From: Owenia fusiformis
Taxonomy: Eukaryota; Annelida; Polychaeta; Sabellida; Oweniidae
Length of the DNA stretch: 64,000 bases
Assembly: GCA_903813345.2 (NCBI GenBank)
Contig: CAIIXF020000001.1
Location: 36,301,366-36,365,365, forward strand
Direction of reading: 5' to 3'
Part shown: piece after piece, positions 1 to 12,257 of the stretch
Numbering within the stretch: the stretch's first letter is position 1
Layout: each line of letters opens with the position of its first letter
Program-made: the position numbers and the translations under genes
Notes under the pieces: model-generated
Seen by the model: only the letters and a program-made list of their open reading frames with translations
Databases searched by the model: none
What the model was told of the DNA's origin: nothing

Positions 1-1428
1 CAAATGCCATGTGCTTCCTGGTTTCGGCCATCTTGGATTTTTTGATTAAGTTATAAGTTACCTTAAGCGTATAATGTTAAGAGAAAGTTCTTGGTCAAAA
101 TGGTTACTGTTTATATCATATAATAATTCATTGTGACATCCATCAGTTTTGTGTATTGCCATTCATTACAATAATTGATTTTTAATTTAATAACTGTCAA
201 TTCTTATAAAGATGTATAGTAAGTAAAATAGGTTTTCACTTAAAATAGGTTAAGAAGGTGAAGTGATTACCTCACAAAAATATTTCGTGATACTTATACA
301 CTTATTCTATAATATATAGTATTTAACTTGAATTTCTACTCTGAATCCCCATCAGCTAACTATACTACCCTCTGACTATTAATAAGGATTTAACAATATG
401 AGGGCTGAAAAAGATCTAATTTAGAGTTTTCATTGCATTCTAAATAATGAGAGTCTGAATATACATGAATGTCAGCAAGGCTGAAAATGTAGTTTGTGTC
501 ATAATTTATTGACTATGTCTAGTCTTAAATCTAGTCTTTAATTAGAGAATAAAATTTGCAAAATGTTAATAAGCCTTTAGGTCCAAAAACTCTTTCCAAA
601 CTTTTTCAACAAAATCATATAAACACAAGCTCACTCAAAGTCATGATGACTAAACTAAGTTTGTTCTGTTCATATTTTCCTTCAATTTTTCTTAATTCAT
701 TTATGATAATTCTATTTTTGTTGTTTCTTAACAATTCAAAACAACTAATAACCAATGCTAATTTCCCACACACTTTACTTATTTCCCCATATATTGAATT
801 TGGAAACTGCCATTAATCACAATTTATATCAAGTTGACTGAACGTGTTATTGGTCATTAATATTTCAAATATTTTCTGACTATTATTATACTTTTGTTGG
901 CTTTTATTCAGGCAAGGTTATACTTTATTATTGTCATTACTGAGATATCAATGCTTATCATTTTTGTTACTTTGTCACTTCACTTAACTTAAACTTTTTT
1001 ACTTATCTGCTTGTAGAATATTATCAACTGTGATATTATATTACATAATTGCACATCTGTTCTGATTTTATTAATCCCCCTTTCTACATATAAACAATTA
1101 CATATTCATAATTGAAATAAATGCATATGCCTATTTTAGCTGTCATGTTCTGCTTTTCTTAAAGTGTATGCAGGTTAATTTTTTACCATATCTCCTCAAA
1201 TTACTTTTATTTATCGTGAATGCCTACCTGAATATAAATTAATATCATAATGTTTAGGCACCTACCTTGTATAGTTTACTTTGATATTACAATAAAAACA
1301 CTAATGTAATATTTCAATCATAAACTAGCTGGGTTTGTTATTAAATCCTAGTCTTTTCTAACAATCATTATGATTGCACTGCTTCCTCACTGTAGCTGTT
1401 TTCTTGTTGAACTGATCTTTGCCTATAG
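1..1428. other. no gene recognised (probable intron of the 2.0-3.2 kb gene)
   Basis: AT-rich sequence without a convincing exon. A plus-strand open stretch at 556-816 has low-complexity composition and no supporting splice sites. Because the next gene enters the window with only its last exons, this part is probably intron of that gene, but this is inference. Confidence 0.4.
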
Positions 1429-1496
1429 CGCAATGTGGCTATATTAGATCTGGCCTCAGTTTACTGTAAAACAATCTGTTTTGTTGCTGGTTCACG
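1429..1496 (+). CDS. candidate internal exon of the 2.0-3.2 kb gene
   Basis: A 68-base stretch lies between a good acceptor (pyrimidine-rich, ending in CCTATAG) and a donor (TTCACG followed by GTATGC). One frame is open and reads RNVAILDLASVYCKTICFVA and on to GS; the other two contain stops. It lies upstream of, and on the same strand as, the exons from 2010. However, its exit phase (two bases over) does not fit the next recognised exon, so either another exon lies between or this is chance. Confidence 0.25.
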
Positions 1497-1577
1497 GTAT
1501 GCATTGATTTTGATAACTGATTAAGAATTCTGCTTGAAATTCTCTTTGTACAGTACTTTATTTTAACTTATGTCATC

Positions 1578-1607
1578 TTTTGTTTGTTTGTTTGTTTGTT
1601 TGTTTGT
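1578..1607. repeat. (TTTG)n microsatellite
   Basis: About seven uninterrupted TTTG units. Confidence 0.9.
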
Positions 1608-2009
1608 TGGTTATATTATTTATCAATATCACAGATGCCGTTTCTATGTATTTGATCCGCTGAATTTACAAATACATATATAGAGAATTTGTAGTTATTA
1701 GAAGTTGTGTGAGTCAGTTATGCTGTTATCCAAAAGGTTCTGGTAGGCATACGTCAAAGAATGATATAATATATATAATATCTGCTAACAGGAACCATAA
1801 TTGTAACAGAGTCTTTGTGATCAATTTATCATGAAGTTATCAAGCTAAGCCATTCATGGTAAATATATGAGGCTAGTCTTTGATTGGGTTTCTATTGTAA
1901 TTTCTTCAACTGCATTCATGTTCTGCATTTACTATAGCGATTAAGGCAAACGATAACGTTGGAGCGTGATGTTAGATCAAAATGTCCACTATTGTTTCTG
2001 GCAAGTAAG

Positions 2010-3160
2010 AGAAGGACTTTTCGAAATTAACTTTTGATGCTCTTCGTTTTTTTGTTGATTATCTTTTAAGTGATTGTATGACAGCAAACAAGTGCAGTGA
2101 CGTAAACTGGCATGTTTTCTCCAAATGTAATCCAATAAGAATTGTTCACCAATTAGTCCCTGCCAAAACAATCGTGACTGTGTTAAATAGCCATGTACCC
2201 CAGGTGATAACAATTGTTGAATCATTTGTTCAAAGTGTCGGATTTTAATTATCGTAAAAGAGTATTAGTTATTAGCTCAGAAGGAAGTCATTATTGAAAC
2301 CGTTGGAATTGACCATAGAATCCAAATGTTCTTTGGATAATAATAGCTCCATTGCGGATTTAGTGGTCTTCCTTTATCATGCTATAATTGCGCTATTGCC
2401 TGTGAAATTGACACACCGCAGAACTGCATTTGTGACTTACCACCATATATTGCCATTGGGTACAGTGTTGATTTATAGAAGGATTGTCCCATGCGTGACT
2501 TTGATACACTTTTCCAGGTATTATTCTAAGATGTTGCAAATAAAATTCATATAAAACGCTATGGCAAATGTTCATTACAGTAAAGCACAGTTAGTTAAAG
2601 TAGAACTGTAAAGTTGTTCATATGCCTACAAGTAAATCAAATATGCTTCATTGATGCTAAAAAGTTGTTTAATTGATCCATTTTAACACATACAGCTGAC
2701 ACAATATTTATGTTATTATCAAAGGATGATCAATATAAAAAATATAAACAGACATTTATTATATTGAATGAATGTTTACTTGCTATTTACAATTACACGC
2801 ATCCAAAGTTTTTATCGACAATTATCAATAAAGCCATTTGTTAGTTTGTTAGTATGCGAACCCTCATACATGTATTAGAGCATGTTTCTGTTTTTGCTAT
2901 TTTTTGTTAACTGATATCTGCCATTTATTCCATCAAATCACAAATTTAACTTGCCACATTTTGTTTAGATTGGACGGTTCCATTTGTAATATCATAACAA
3001 TATTTAATTGTAGTAGACAGTATTATGATGAATCTTCAAGAAATCAATTACAGGTAATTCCGTGGATTTGTACTTAATAACCCCTTTGTTATTTTGTTAA
3101 TTCATTATTTGTTTTGTATTTGCTTAGAAATTTCTACTGGCAGACAGGGATGATGTCTAA
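2010..3160 (+). CDS. last four exons of an unrecognised protein-coding gene
   Basis: I infer a spliced 3' end: exon 2012-2203 (could begin at 2010; donor CAG/GTGATA), exon about 2288-2517 (TTCCAG/GTATTA), exon 2969-3053 (acceptor TTTTGTTTAG, donor TTACAG/GTAATT) and exon 3128-3160 (acceptor TTTGCTTAG), ending in TAA. Each is open in the frame that joins it to the next. The codon split between 2517 and 2969 becomes AGA, and the 3053/3128 junction is in phase 0. The first part is rich in helices (KLTFDALRFFVDYLLSD), as in HEAT-type repeat proteins. The end reads NQLQKFLLADRDDV then stop. I do not recognise the protein. The weak point is the second exon's start: the best-looking acceptor (TTAGCTCAG, exon from 2281) is out of phase with the preceding donor, whereas 2288 is in phase. 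The minus strand is also open across 1989-2225, but it lacks a splice chain. Confidence 0.55.
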
Positions 3161-3187
3161 ATGTTGTTGTTGAAAAATGGATCTTTG

Positions 3188-3193
3188 AATAAA
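3188..3193 (+). terminator. polyadenylation signal AATAAA
   Basis: An AATAAA hexamer lies 28 bases after the stop codon of the plus-strand gene. In an AT-rich genome the hexamer is common, so its value comes from its position. Confidence 0.45.
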
Positions 3194-3733
3194 GATATGG
3201 TTCAACCATCCCCTGTTATAATCAATGGACACATGTTCATTTGTTGCTTGCTGGCCAAACATCAAAATATACTAATTTATTTTCAATGTTTAGTTTTCAA
3301 AAAAAACATACACAATGAGGAGAAATATCGGGAGCATGATAATACATTGTTATTATCTCCTATTGTTGGTCAACATGGTAACCAGCAATTATAATGTCAA
3401 ATAACACATTGGTTGAATCAGGCTACTGATCAATGTGGCCTCATTTAGAATGTCTTCATTTCATCAGTTATTGACTTATTAGTAGAGATTACTTCATATT
3501 GGCATAGTGTATCATATAATAAGTTAGCAACATCTAATTGGGTAGATAATATTGATGACGTAGAATGTCATTTTGGTATCTTCATGCAAACGTACATACA
3601 TTTGGTCCCAAGTGACAGATGCGTTCTTAAACTATGCTCTATAACCAGTAAGTTGCTTTATGAGATTTGACTCATAGATGGATCTGCATCCATAAGTCAA
3701 AACTGCTACTTGTTGTATGATTGTAAGATTGTA

Positions 3734-3866
3734 CAGTGAAACCTGTGAAGGGAAAACCTCTGTAAGTAGAACATTTTCAGAGTCCCAAGACCAATTGACT
3801 TAATGGTAAATGAACACCTTACAGGTGGAACAACACAGGTGTTCTACTTAGAAAGGTTTTATTATA
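3734..3866. mobile_element. degraded pogo-like MITE
   Basis: The left end is TA followed by CAGTGAAACCTG, and the right end carries the inverted form (AGGTTTTATTAT). The interior has repeated GAACACC / GTGTTC words in opposite orientations. TA-flanked CAGT-AACCT termini are typical of pogo/Tigger-type non-autonomous elements. Related pieces occur at about 6607, 8998, 9195 and 10590. Confidence 0.4.
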
Positions 3867-4156
3867 TTTCATTGATAATGTAGTTGCCATGGTAACCTAG
3901 TTTTATGGGAAGGAGTGTATGGAGCAACCCTTGATGCAACTGATGAATCAAAGACTAACCATACATAAGAAATAAAACTTTGATTTTCAAATATTACAAT
4001 CTCCTTTACCCATTGTTCTACTGTCTGCCATCTGACACAAATTATGCTTACTTGCTCAAGCAGATATCATATCCATTTTTGAATAAAAATCATATCACTC
4101 ATAAATCATAAGACATTCTCTATATGTCTTTTGATGCATTGTTTATTACATTTCTA

Positions 4157-5244
4157 CGAGGGGTGATCAATAAGTAATGGACGCTTTTTTACACAGATAC
4201 TTTTTATAGACCAATTCCTTTGATTTTCCTACCAGTGATACATCATTCAATTATCTATCAATTCTGAAGATTTGAAGACAAAATATATAATACATGTTGA
4301 TATATCCTTATTTCCGTGAAGGAGGTACAGGTACCCCGGGACCGACATTTACGTCACATATTCTGAAGCTATTTTAGCTTGTTTAACATGCAATGCAGTT
4401 GAATTCAGGCTGAACAAAACAAACCATTATGGTCATGAATTACCCCATTTTGTTATGCCATAGTTGATTTTGAATATTTTATCATCACTATGTGGTATTC
4501 ATGCCACATTCATTCCACAGGGCCCTCTAAATAGGTTCCATCAAGTGCTACAAGTACACAATTCCTCATCCTCTTAAAATCTCAAAATTGTGAGACAAGG
4601 CTGAATCCATTCTCTGACATGGTAGCAAGATGCAGTTGCACGGGTTGTTTTATTTCATCAATGTCAATAAACCTGCGTCCTTTCTCTATAGAAATAAGTA
4701 GTATAGAAATGAACAAGTCACGTGTGAGCAGATCTGGACAATATGGTGCATTGGCCAAGGGCTCAATTTTGAGGTCCAGGGTTATTGTTTTCTGAACATT
4801 TTGAGATCTGTGGGCAAGTGCATTGTCCATATGGAGTAGGGCGTTCCCTTCTCTCACCACCTCTTTCTTCCACAATGCTTTCTCAAATTGACCTGCAAAC
4901 CCTTCCATACAACACTCTGACATCACAATACTTTCTGTTTATGTGATACCAGTCAGCAAAAAATTTCAAACAACACAACACTTGTTGCATATAAAAAGTT
5001 CAAATCCAACTGAAATATACCAAACTGGCTAAAAACTGAATATGTGACGTAAATGTCGGTCCCGGGGTTCCTGTACATCCTTCATGGAAATAAGGATATA
5101 TCAACATGTATTATATATTTTGTCTTCAAATCTTCAGAATTGATAGATAATTGAATGATGTATCACTGGTAGGAAAATCAAAGGGATTGGTCTATAAAAA
5201 GTATCTGTGTAAAAAAGCGTCCATTACTTATTGATCACCCCTCG
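4157..5244 (-). mobile_element. mariner-like DNA transposon, non-autonomous, with 207-bp inverted repeats
   Basis: The ends are exact inverted copies beginning CGAGGGGTGATCAATAAGTA, flanked by TA dinucleotides at 4155-4156 and 5245-5246, the usual Tc1/mariner target duplication. The inverted repeats run 4157-4363 and 5038-5244. By eye they differ at about four positions (about 98% identical), so the copy is young or homogenised. The interior of about 670 bases encodes only the C-terminal half of a transposase on the minus strand. Inverted repeats of 207 bp are much longer than the roughly 30 bp usual in mariner. TIR-proximal sequence includes TTACGTCA-type words. Confidence 0.85.
4582..4926 (-). 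pseudogene. mariner transposase, C-terminal catalytic fragment
   Basis: This is a 114-residue open frame. It contains HMDNALAHRSQN (matching the mariner H-DNA-P-H block with the second catalytic Asp) and APYCPDLLTRDLF (matching the P-YSPDLAP-D block with the third Asp). The two Asp are 35 residues apart internally, one more than the standard D34D of mariner. After a stop at 4582 the same frame continues with RNCVLVALDGTYLEG, which matches the family's usual C-terminal end (cysteine, then G-Y-E/F-G), so the frame is interrupted near its end. The helix-turn-helix DNA-binding half and the first Asp are missing, so the protein cannot be an active transposase. It would have to be mobilised in trans. 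Confidence 0.75.
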
Positions 5245-5246
5245 TA

Positions 5247-6606
5247 AATGACTCATATCTTGTCATAACTTGTCACATCCAAATTCTTCTTAGCTTCTTA
5301 ACTAATTCTGAGATACTTGTAAATTCTGTTAATTAATGAAGTTAATGATAGTTACATCTCATTAAGATTCAGAAATCAGAATTATAAAATCCTAGGTTGT
5401 GGTTCTAAAATATAAATGCATTATCACACTTATATGACAAGCACATAGCTAACAAAGCACTTTAGAGTAATAAGTGCTGGAAAATATTTCCCGAGACATT
5501 GGTCAAGTAAATACAGTAATCAGGTTATTTCAGCTTAATTAATATCACAGTTGTTCAGCAAAAGGATTTGATTAGATTAGTAGTGGTTTGTTTCTTGACT
5601 CTGTATTATTGATGTTGTTCTGGCATCTGCAACCTGTCAAACCTTTTTTTTATTCTTTGCATTGCACTTTCATTGCTAACTTGAGCTTCATAGCCTGGTG
5701 AAACGATGAGTGCTGTCCAAAAAGTTCTGAAATTATTTTGTATATCAAAGAGTTTTTATTGATTCTTGCTGATGCATCATTGAGCATATTCTATTTTTTA
5801 ATTTTCAAAAACTTCTAAATGATTGGTTTCATGTTGGTGATATATTGTTGCTGTGATATCCTAGATGGGGCAACCCTTGTATGCAACTCACACTACAGAT
5901 GTCTTACAGAGACTATTTCAGGCTGTTTTGGAAGTTTCCTAGACAGCACCACAAAGCATCACAGAAATAGAAAAATTTCTTCTGAAGGATGCTGATTCCA
6001 AGGATATTTATAAGCTTAAAAGAAATTATTATATCAGTTATTCATCTGTACATTGTACCTACAATGACAAGTCAATTCTTGCTTCTAATCAGAAATGCAA
6101 AATTTGGTTCATATGGATTGTTCAACTTTGTGACTCTATGTGACTCCATCTTTTTTTTATGGGTGTCATTGCTGGTAATTTACAGAAATCAACTTTTTTT
6201 ACCATCGAATGGTGCCTTTTTGCCTTCACACTGGATTTGATATTATGACCTGGTAGACCAATGAATGACATAGATACGATAAGTAGTTTCGTTTGCAAAA
6301 TACTCTGTATGTAGATCTCATGATAGATGATGTTTTTTCAGTTATTCATGATGATGTAACTTCAAGTCTATGTTATTTCATACAGATGATTTATGATGCA
6401 AGTATAAATATGTTTATATAAGAAATATTTGATCACTGCGGATGCATAGTAATTGGCTTCATGATGAAGTTCCAAGAAAGATTTTGATGTTCCAAACACA
6501 GAGGATGAGCTAATACAGTCTCATACACATATCCAAAAATGATTCAGCTTGAAGTCGTATGATTAAAAATAGTCTATTACACCAATAAAATAGATTAAAC
6601 CAAATA
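5247..6606. other. no gene or clear repeat seen
   Basis: AT-rich non-coding sequence. The only open frame (5989-6240, plus) is hydrophobic, low-complexity and without splice context. Confidence 0.5.
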
Positions 6607-6775
6607 CAGTACAACCTGTCTGATCTGAACACCTCTGGGATTGGCCAAAAGTGTTTGAATTAGCAAGTGTTCACATTTCAAGAATTTAAAATATGTGAGA
6701 CAATGGGAGATGAGGAATTCAAGACTGAGAAAACGTGTTTACACTGAGAGGTGTTTGGATTAGAGATATATAGAA
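6607..6775. mobile_element. degraded pogo-like MITE relic
   Basis: It begins TA-CAGTACAACCTG with GAACACC shortly after. Near the other end it contains the inverted words GTGTTTACAC and GAGGTGTTTGG. Same family as the element at 3734. The right terminus is not clear. Confidence 0.35.
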
Positions 6776-7419
6776 TCCAATGTGAAACATGAGAATATAT
6801 CTAAAAGGAAGATAAGAACTCTTGTGTTAATTATAAAAAAACCACCGCCTCCATTTACCACATATCTACATATAATGCAGAAAAATAGTTTTTGTCAATA
6901 AAGTGTTTGACATTAGTCATCCCATTTAATCATGAATAGCCAATCAAAGTACATTTGAATTAATTCCCCTAGTTGTTTTTTCCAGGATATAACCCAATAT
7001 GAACTCCACGCAAGAACATCATCTTTCAAATATGTTTTTGTGTATTTGCAGCAAAAATCACATTAGGACAATCAATAATGACATAGCTGCGAATAAAGTG
7101 GCCGTTTATAAGAACGATGAAATCCCTCCTAATCACATTTTTATTTAAAATTTGCCCAAGTGTTAAAACGGGAAAGTAGTTAAGTAGGACATTGACATCA
7201 GTGCTTGAATTAAAGGGTACAAATGTGCAGTGTTTCAGCTGAATTTAAAGGAGCACAGAAGACTGGAAGATATCTTACTCTATTTCTGACATTCATATCT
7301 TGAATTGTAGGTGTTTGCTGATTGGACCGAAATGTACCAAGAAGAATATATTAAGTAATAAGTTAATCTGAAAACATAGGATAAAATTCTATGCTAAGGG
7401 CTGATGTGAAAAAGTCACT

Positions 7420-7492
7420 CCAACCTGGTGGGAATCGAACCCACAAACGCCCGATTACATGTCAGGTGCTTTACCACTTGAGCTACGGAGCC
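7420..7492 (-). repeat. tRNA-like sequence (Thr-type), probably a SINE head or tRNA pseudogene
   Basis: On the minus strand a 73-base cloverleaf can be drawn: GGCTCCG acceptor start, A box TAGCTCAAGTGG, anticodon stem CCTGA/TCGGG enclosing CATGTAA, and B box GGTTCGATTCC in a 5-bp T stem. The anticodon would be TGT (threonine). Base 33 is A instead of the invariant T, and the acceptor stem barely pairs, so this is not a functional tRNA. Sequence following on the minus strand (GGAGTGACTTTTTCACATC) may be a SINE body. Confidence 0.55.
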
Positions 7493-7499
7493 GACTGAT

Positions 7500-8736
7500 T
7501 CTCTCACATCAACATTGCATATATGGCATCACAACCATGACTTACATGCCCAGTCTACTGGACCCATTATGAAGTTTACCTGTCTTTCCAGGTTGTCAAT
7601 CACACTATTCATGATGTCACATGTTAATGGAGTGAGAATGAATCCAGAAGCTATCATGAATCCATTAGTATGCTTTTACTTAAAATGAATATATTGACTC
7701 AAAATATAACAATGCAAATCCATGCCCCATTGGGACTGTAGCTTCTATTCGCAGATAATCACATAACATCATATCTTGATGAGGTTTACTATGTAGATTA
7801 ACCTCAACCCACATTTGAAATTATCAGGATCGTATCAGTGTCAACTACCTATATGTTAGATTTTTGAGCCAATTTGTGTTTCAACACAGAGCTACAGTCC
7901 AAACTCATTAACCCATCCAGGGGAAAATGCATCTGCCAGTATGCAAACTATCTACTATCTGAGGGGGAAGAGAGAGAAAAAACTGTTTAAAAAGCTTCTC
8001 ACTCTTAAGACCAGGGAATACACTATTGATGGTCCCCTTAAAGTTCAAGGGTACTTATATTAATTATATGATTGAAAGAATGAGAATATGTCATTGTCAA
8101 AATTCAAGCAGGTTTAACAAAAGTAATAGCGCTGCTCTTATCTGAGTCTGAAAATGATTTTTAGTGACAGAAATATCCATCATTCTTGACATCCAAAGGG
8201 TAAATGGCCTGCATGGAAAAGTTATTTGACATGTTAGGTGAGATAAAATCAAAAAATGAGCACTTTTCTTGCCAATTTATTTCTGAGGAAGGGGCAGAAT
8301 GGGTTCCTAGATAAATAAGTTAATCAATTAGGTTACTGCTTATCAGGTTAAAAATTGTTACGGACAAAAGAATTCTTCATATTTGTATGCTCAGAGACAT
8401 ACACTGTAACGTGTTTCTTTATATTTATGTGTTTCCGGTATCCCATAATCAGATAATATAAAATCTATGATAGTGTTCTGGAAAGTATTATTAGTCACAA
8501 ATCCTTTTAAAATCCTTTTAAGAAAACATTGAAGAGCAAGACGAAGAAGCTTGGCCTATTTAACACAACTGATGAGCGACCTTGAAAAAGAAATTGGAAG
8601 AAGCTGTTCAGGTTAACAGATTAATTGTGTCAGAGATTGTTTAATAGATCAGGAGCGTTCTAGATCTTATGGCATGTGTTTATAGAGATGCTGCTTACAA
8701 GATCTTCAAGTACAGTTGGGAAACTTACTTTTTCAC
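7500..8736. other. no gene or clear repeat seen
   Basis: AT-rich sequence with short mixed open frames only. Confidence 0.45.
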
Positions 8737-8895
8737 TTTTGCACATGCCCGTAGCCAGGGGGGTGGGCCAAAAATCATGCAGTTTTATCACCGTTCTGAC
8801 GATTTTCATGTGATTTTGGGCCAAAGACAAATTGAATCCACCTGGCAAAATCTGTTTGCATGTACCTGTATCTCATATTTAAGGGTTTATTAGGT
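8737..8895. mobile_element. relic of a hAT-like or palindromic non-autonomous element
   Basis: It contains GCCCGTAGCCAGGGGGG, a terminus type common in hAT-derived repeats. The segment closes with TGTATCTCATATTTAAGGG, which resembles the border word TGTATCTCATACTTGAGTGG of the palindromic element at 16.1 kb. No matching opposite terminus was found. Confidence 0.3.
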
Positions 8896-8997
8896 ATAAA
8901 CTAATAGAACAAAACAGTATGCATGACATATTTATGGTTGGCTCATCTTGTGATTACTTGACTCTTGTGAACTCATCTCTTGTACATCTTTCTTGTA

Positions 8998-9329
8998 GAC
9001 ACCTTTCTGAACACCTTTCTCTAGTGAGTGTTCTGCTTATTTGAAACTGGCTTATTCTACTGTAATTGACTAGAATAATTTAAATCAAAGGTAGGTTGGT
9101 TATACTTTAAGATGTTTAATTTTCTTACTCTGTTCATTTTGTAATTTTTTTTAGTGTTTTCCCTTTGTCACTTGTGCATAAAAATGCCAACAAAGATACA
9201 GAAGAAACTGTATAAGTGGAACACCTTTGGTTCCTCTAAAAAGTGTTCCACTTGGGAGGCATTCCACTTTCAGAGGGACTTTGAAAAATGTTCCACTTAT
9301 GGAAGTGTTCTAGTTTACAAGTTTTACTG
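8998..9329. mobile_element. GTGTTCC-rich MITE relics
   Basis: Two adjoining pieces. At about 8998-9065, GAACACC words end with CTACTGTA. At about 9195-9329, GTGTTCCACTT and AGTGGAACACC are repeated and the end is TTTTACTG-TA, the inverse of TA-CAGTAAAAC. These match the pogo-like family at 3734 and 6607. The short open frame at 9154-9336 is repeat sequence, not a gene. Confidence 0.4.
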
Positions 9330-9336
9330 TACTTAG

Positions 9337-10589
9337 TTGAAATATATTCTGACAATTAATCTTTGATGGAATGTGATATTTTGTGGAATAACTAATGAAG
9401 ATATCAACACTATCAAGAAGCAAATAGATATAACAAATGAAAATATGACCATTGACATAAAGCACTGCAAAACAATATTGGTAATTCAAAACATGAACTA
9501 ATTGGAAACAAAGATGAGGATAAGACAGGATATAATCTTTTTCTATGCCCTAGATAAGATATTAGATTAGCTTTCAAAATGTGTTATTTGACACAATAAG
9601 GTGCTATCTTCCAAAAGAAGGTGTTATTTAAAAGGAATAAAAGGATAAAGGAGAATTTTATGATTCTAATATCCTAATTGGTAGGATGGCTTATAATGGA
9701 GTATGTGAAAGTTAGGTTAGAAAGAGGAACAAAACATCAGACAAAGTAGTGTAAGGACAATCATATGCAAAATAAATAAATGTTATATTGGTACAGTATT
9801 GGGAAAGATAGTATGGGGAAATTAAAAATATTAAAATATTAATGAAATATTCGATAAAACATTTAGTTAAAATACTCAGGTATTTTTAATTATCAGTGTG
9901 ACCTCTTTTCATTTTCAAACCATGATTGAGAAGTAATAACCGTCAGTGAAACCCTGCACGTTTTCACCCACTGATTTCTACTTGTCTGACAGCAATTAGT
10001 GAACAGCTACATCTGTCCTTAGTCAACCATGCCCACTCATCATCATCCAAAGTGAAACGGCAGATAAGAGGGGCTCTGGCATACCAGAATGATGCCCACT
10101 CACTATTCTCTAAGGTGTCAACAATGAAGAACAGACCCATTACATTACATTAAGATAGAATGAAGAAATTAGTTTCTACACATCTTACTCATAAACTTTC
10201 CTGAACTTCTGCAATTGACATTGCCGTATTTCTAAATGAATGCACTTCAAATGAAGCATTCACCATATTAGCACTTGTAGTTCCTGTCTTTGGCAGCCAA
10301 GCCAATATAACTCTGGTTTTACTCTCTGCACTTGTTCTATTGTAAATCAATGCTAAAGTTGCTGCAAAATGTCAAGACTGGCTTGTTCTAAGCAGTATAT
10401 GCTATAGGGATTGCTGATTGATGTAAGACTTGATTATGTCTGGTTTGTTTGATGATGTTTTCATTGCCAGTTTGGATATCCATCAGTCTGGTTTTAGATT
10501 CCCAATTTAAGCAACAGCTTTAGTTGCTCGGCTATCTGATTGATAGATTGTTATATTGTAAACATATAAATATAGTTCTTATTATATTA
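9337..10589. other. no gene or clear repeat seen
   Basis: AT-rich, low-complexity in parts, without an exon-like stretch. Confidence 0.45.
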
Positions 10590-10830
10590 AAATGAAACCT
10601 GTTTTGCAACTAGCCATGATTCTAGAAAAAATGAACACCTTCATGTGAACACCTTTTACATGAGAACTATTGATTTCATTCCTAAAGAATACCCCTCTCC
10701 CATAATGAACATCTTTCACATTGGAACACCTCCCTGATCCTAAAAAACACCTCTTACACATGAATATATCTGTATTTCTAAAGGACTCCTCTCACCTGTC
10801 AATGACCCCCTGTTTATGTTGTATTATTTA
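10590..10830. mobile_element. MITE relic with repeated GAACACC words
   Basis: It starts with ATGAAACCTG and has GAACACCT, GAACACCTT, GAACATC, GGAACACCTC and AACACCTC at short intervals, like the interior of the pogo-like family. The ends are not resolved. Confidence 0.3.
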
Positions 10831-12257
10831 TATATTAATATGTAAAAGATCTAGTTACTCACAAGGTAGTAATTAATTATCTTTTGGTTCCCCTGAAGAT
10901 GACATGTATTTGTCATATTGGACTATTAAATTTCATTATAAAAGCAATATGTAATACATACTTTTCTGTACTTGTTGTAATTGGGGTCGTTGACTCTTTC
11001 CCTTAGAAAACATTGGATACAGAATATCTTCTTGTCTTATAGTGTGTGCCAAAACTCCAGAAAATCACAAAAACCTATGTTGTGGTAGCTTACTATGAAG
11101 TGACCCATTATCATTATAGATTGGTCCATCAACTATTCATTTTTACTTGTCTGCACTCAAAAAGGTGACACGAATGGGCTAAACGGCTTGCCACAAGGTG
11201 CAACCATCAAAAAGATGAGTTTGGAAAAAATTATTTTTTTCAAATAATAGCAATGAGTATACAATATAGTAGACGAATTTGATATTGATAAGTATGATAG
11301 TCCATTTGCGTGTGGCCATTTTTATAAAAAACAATAATTGTGAAGAATTATATATTTCTGACCTGAAAATGCCATCTTGATTCAAAAGTCATGGTTGTTA
11401 ATGATAATATTCCTATTTCACCTATTCAATGTTTTCAAAATATTTTAATTACCATTATATTCATTTTTGGCAAAGTAAATAAATATAGGGCTCACACAAG
11501 GATCAACTTTATTTGCAATCTTTTCATATTAAGTGATGTTTTGAAAAAATATAATATTAATCACAATTTTATTTGTTAAATGTTTAACAAAATAAACATA
11601 GTGTGTTTATTTCATTCTTTTGACTGAAAATCGCAATTCATGGCTCTTCCTCTTAGAACGGCAGGGGATATGCAAGTACAAAAACAGTCTTAAAAAAAGT
11701 TGATCCTTGTGTAAGCCCTACACTTATTTACTTTGCCAGAAACTGATATAATAGTTATTCGGCGGTATGAAAATCATTTCAAAGGTAAAATAGGAAGAAT
11801 GTCATTGAACTTGGAATAAAAAGCATTATATGGTTAGAAATACCCAATTTTTACCATAATTGTTTTTAATAATACAACCATACCCTAATGGACTATCTTT
11901 ACATTTCAATAACCAATGTGCATTCTATTTTGCATGTTTTACTGCAATTATTTGAAATTGGGAAACACATCGGCTTACGGATCCAATAGTATAGTTTCCA
12001 TATAGCTTTTGAAATCTCACTAAATCTCGTTTTTCGTGAGATTTTAAGAGACTTGCATATTAGACCTCTAATGACTTACATTACTTTCTTTTAAATGGTA
12101 TATTTGAATTCAGTGGAATGTTTTCTCCTAAAATAGCTTTGATTTACACAGTTATGTAATTTGAATAATTTTCTATGACAATTTAAAAAAAGTTGGGCCA
12201 AATGTCCATAGATGCAATGCTAAAATTCTTTAAAACCGTGGATTATTTGTATGTCAA

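Noticed and set aside
1989-2225. Minus-strand gene at 1989-2225
   Set aside because: It overlaps the plus-strand exon, which joins in phase to further exons and a stop. The minus frame has no splice partners that I could find, although a GTAAGT donor-like word at about 2440 on that strand leaves slight doubt.
7420-7492. Functional tRNA-Thr
   Set aside because: The acceptor stem does not pair and T33 is replaced, so it is a tRNA-derived repeat or pseudogene.
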